From the NCBI GenBank assembly GCA_014378955.1, contig JACMMQ010000122.1, forward strand, positions 1 through 7,979: DNA of 7,979 nt, read 5' to 3'. Below are positions 7,656-7,979 of this stretch, piece after piece. The stretch comes from Clostridia bacterium (GTDB lineage: Bacteria > Bacillota > Clostridia > SK-Y3 > JACMMQ01). The position numbers were made by a program, and so were the translations under genes. The notes under the pieces were generated by a model that did not search any database, was not told the origin of the DNA, and saw only the letters and a program-made list of their open reading frames with translations. The first letter of the stretch is position 1. Each line of letters starts with the position of its first letter.

Positions 7656-7979
7656 TTATTCACCCACTTCGTGTTGACGCTTAAATTCCTCAATCGCCGT
7701 TTTTAAACCTTCAGCGGTTTTATCATCCAAATCCTTTGTATCACGTATGGCTTGTATAATGGCAGGATGCTGGACTTCTAAGAAGTTTATTAGCAATTTT
7801 TGCCATTCCTTCACCTTTTTTACTGGTACTGAGGCTAAGAATTTATGAATAACAGCAAAAACGGTAACCACTTGATATTCCACAGGGAGTGGTTGGTACA
7901 AGGGCTGTTTGATGGTTTCGACGATACGAACCCCTTGGTCTAACATCGCCTTGGTGGTTTTATCTAAGTCAGAGCTAAA
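7656..7979 (-). CDS. atpA: F1F0 ATP synthase alpha subunit, C-terminal 107 residues (cut by window edge)
   Basis: The frame is open to the window edge, so the true start lies beyond 7979. An internal ATG at 7946 is not the start, because the in-frame codons before it encode FSSDLDKTTKA, which continues the family pattern. The visible part is the C-terminal helical domain of alpha, with SDLDKTTKAMLDQGVRIVE, KQPLYQPLPVEYQV and RDTKDLDDKTAEGLKTAIEEF. Alpha is the non-catalytic nucleotide-binding partner of beta in the F1 hexamer. The Walker motifs lie outside the window. The stop overlaps the weak ribosome binding region of atpG, in line with the conserved atpA-atpG order. Confidence 0.95.
   Translation of the reverse strand, partial: FSSDLDKTTKAMLDQGVRIVETIKQPLYQPLPVEYQVVTVFAVIHKFLASVPVKKVKEWQKLLINFLEVQHPAIIQAIRDTKDLDDKTAEGLKTAIEEFKRQHEVGE

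Overview
The window looks like a chromosomal segment of an anaerobic, moderately low-GC Bacillota, most likely in Clostridia. The evidence is the F1-ATPase gene order atpA-atpG-atpD-atpC with Clostridia-like subunit sequences, an adenosylcobalamin-dependent (class II) ribonucleotide reductase, strong AGGAGG-type ribosome binding sites, and many dispersed hairpin repeats. I cannot name the species.

Layout. Bases 1-164 are the 3' end of a group II intron (domains V and VI). A divergent, AT-rich membrane protein gene follows (228-1124) and closes with a strong hairpin terminator (1208-1250). The ribonucleotide reductase gene nrdJ (1726-3966) lies between two copies of one hairpin-rich repeat in opposite orientations (about 1250-1597 and 3996-4273). 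Its own promoter lies inside the bracket, and two NrdR-box-like sites 31 bp apart overlap the -10 element and the ribosome binding site. Downstream is a small cysteine-rich protein gene of unknown function (4297-4575). Its stop codon sits inside a 78-nt imperfect palindrome, half of which is repeated 91 bp further on. A 20-nt perfect palindrome follows.

The right part (4852-7979, minus strand) is the 3' end of the ATP synthase operon: the C-terminus of atpA (cut by the window edge), atpG, atpD and atpC, ending at a wobble-rich hairpin with a run of eight U. The genes are packed 1-2 nt apart, except for 55 nt before atpD that hold a hairpin and a strong ribosome binding site. Together they encode the alpha, gamma, beta and epsilon parts of the F1 motor.

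The two conserved modules (nrdJ and atp) are ordinary housekeeping genes. The unusual content is in the non-coding DNA around nrdJ and the cysteine-rich gene: long inverted repeats, a hairpin cluster present in one copy only, a palindrome covering a stop codon, and the candidate NrdR operator. I see no evidence of a defence system, CRISPR array or transposase in this window.
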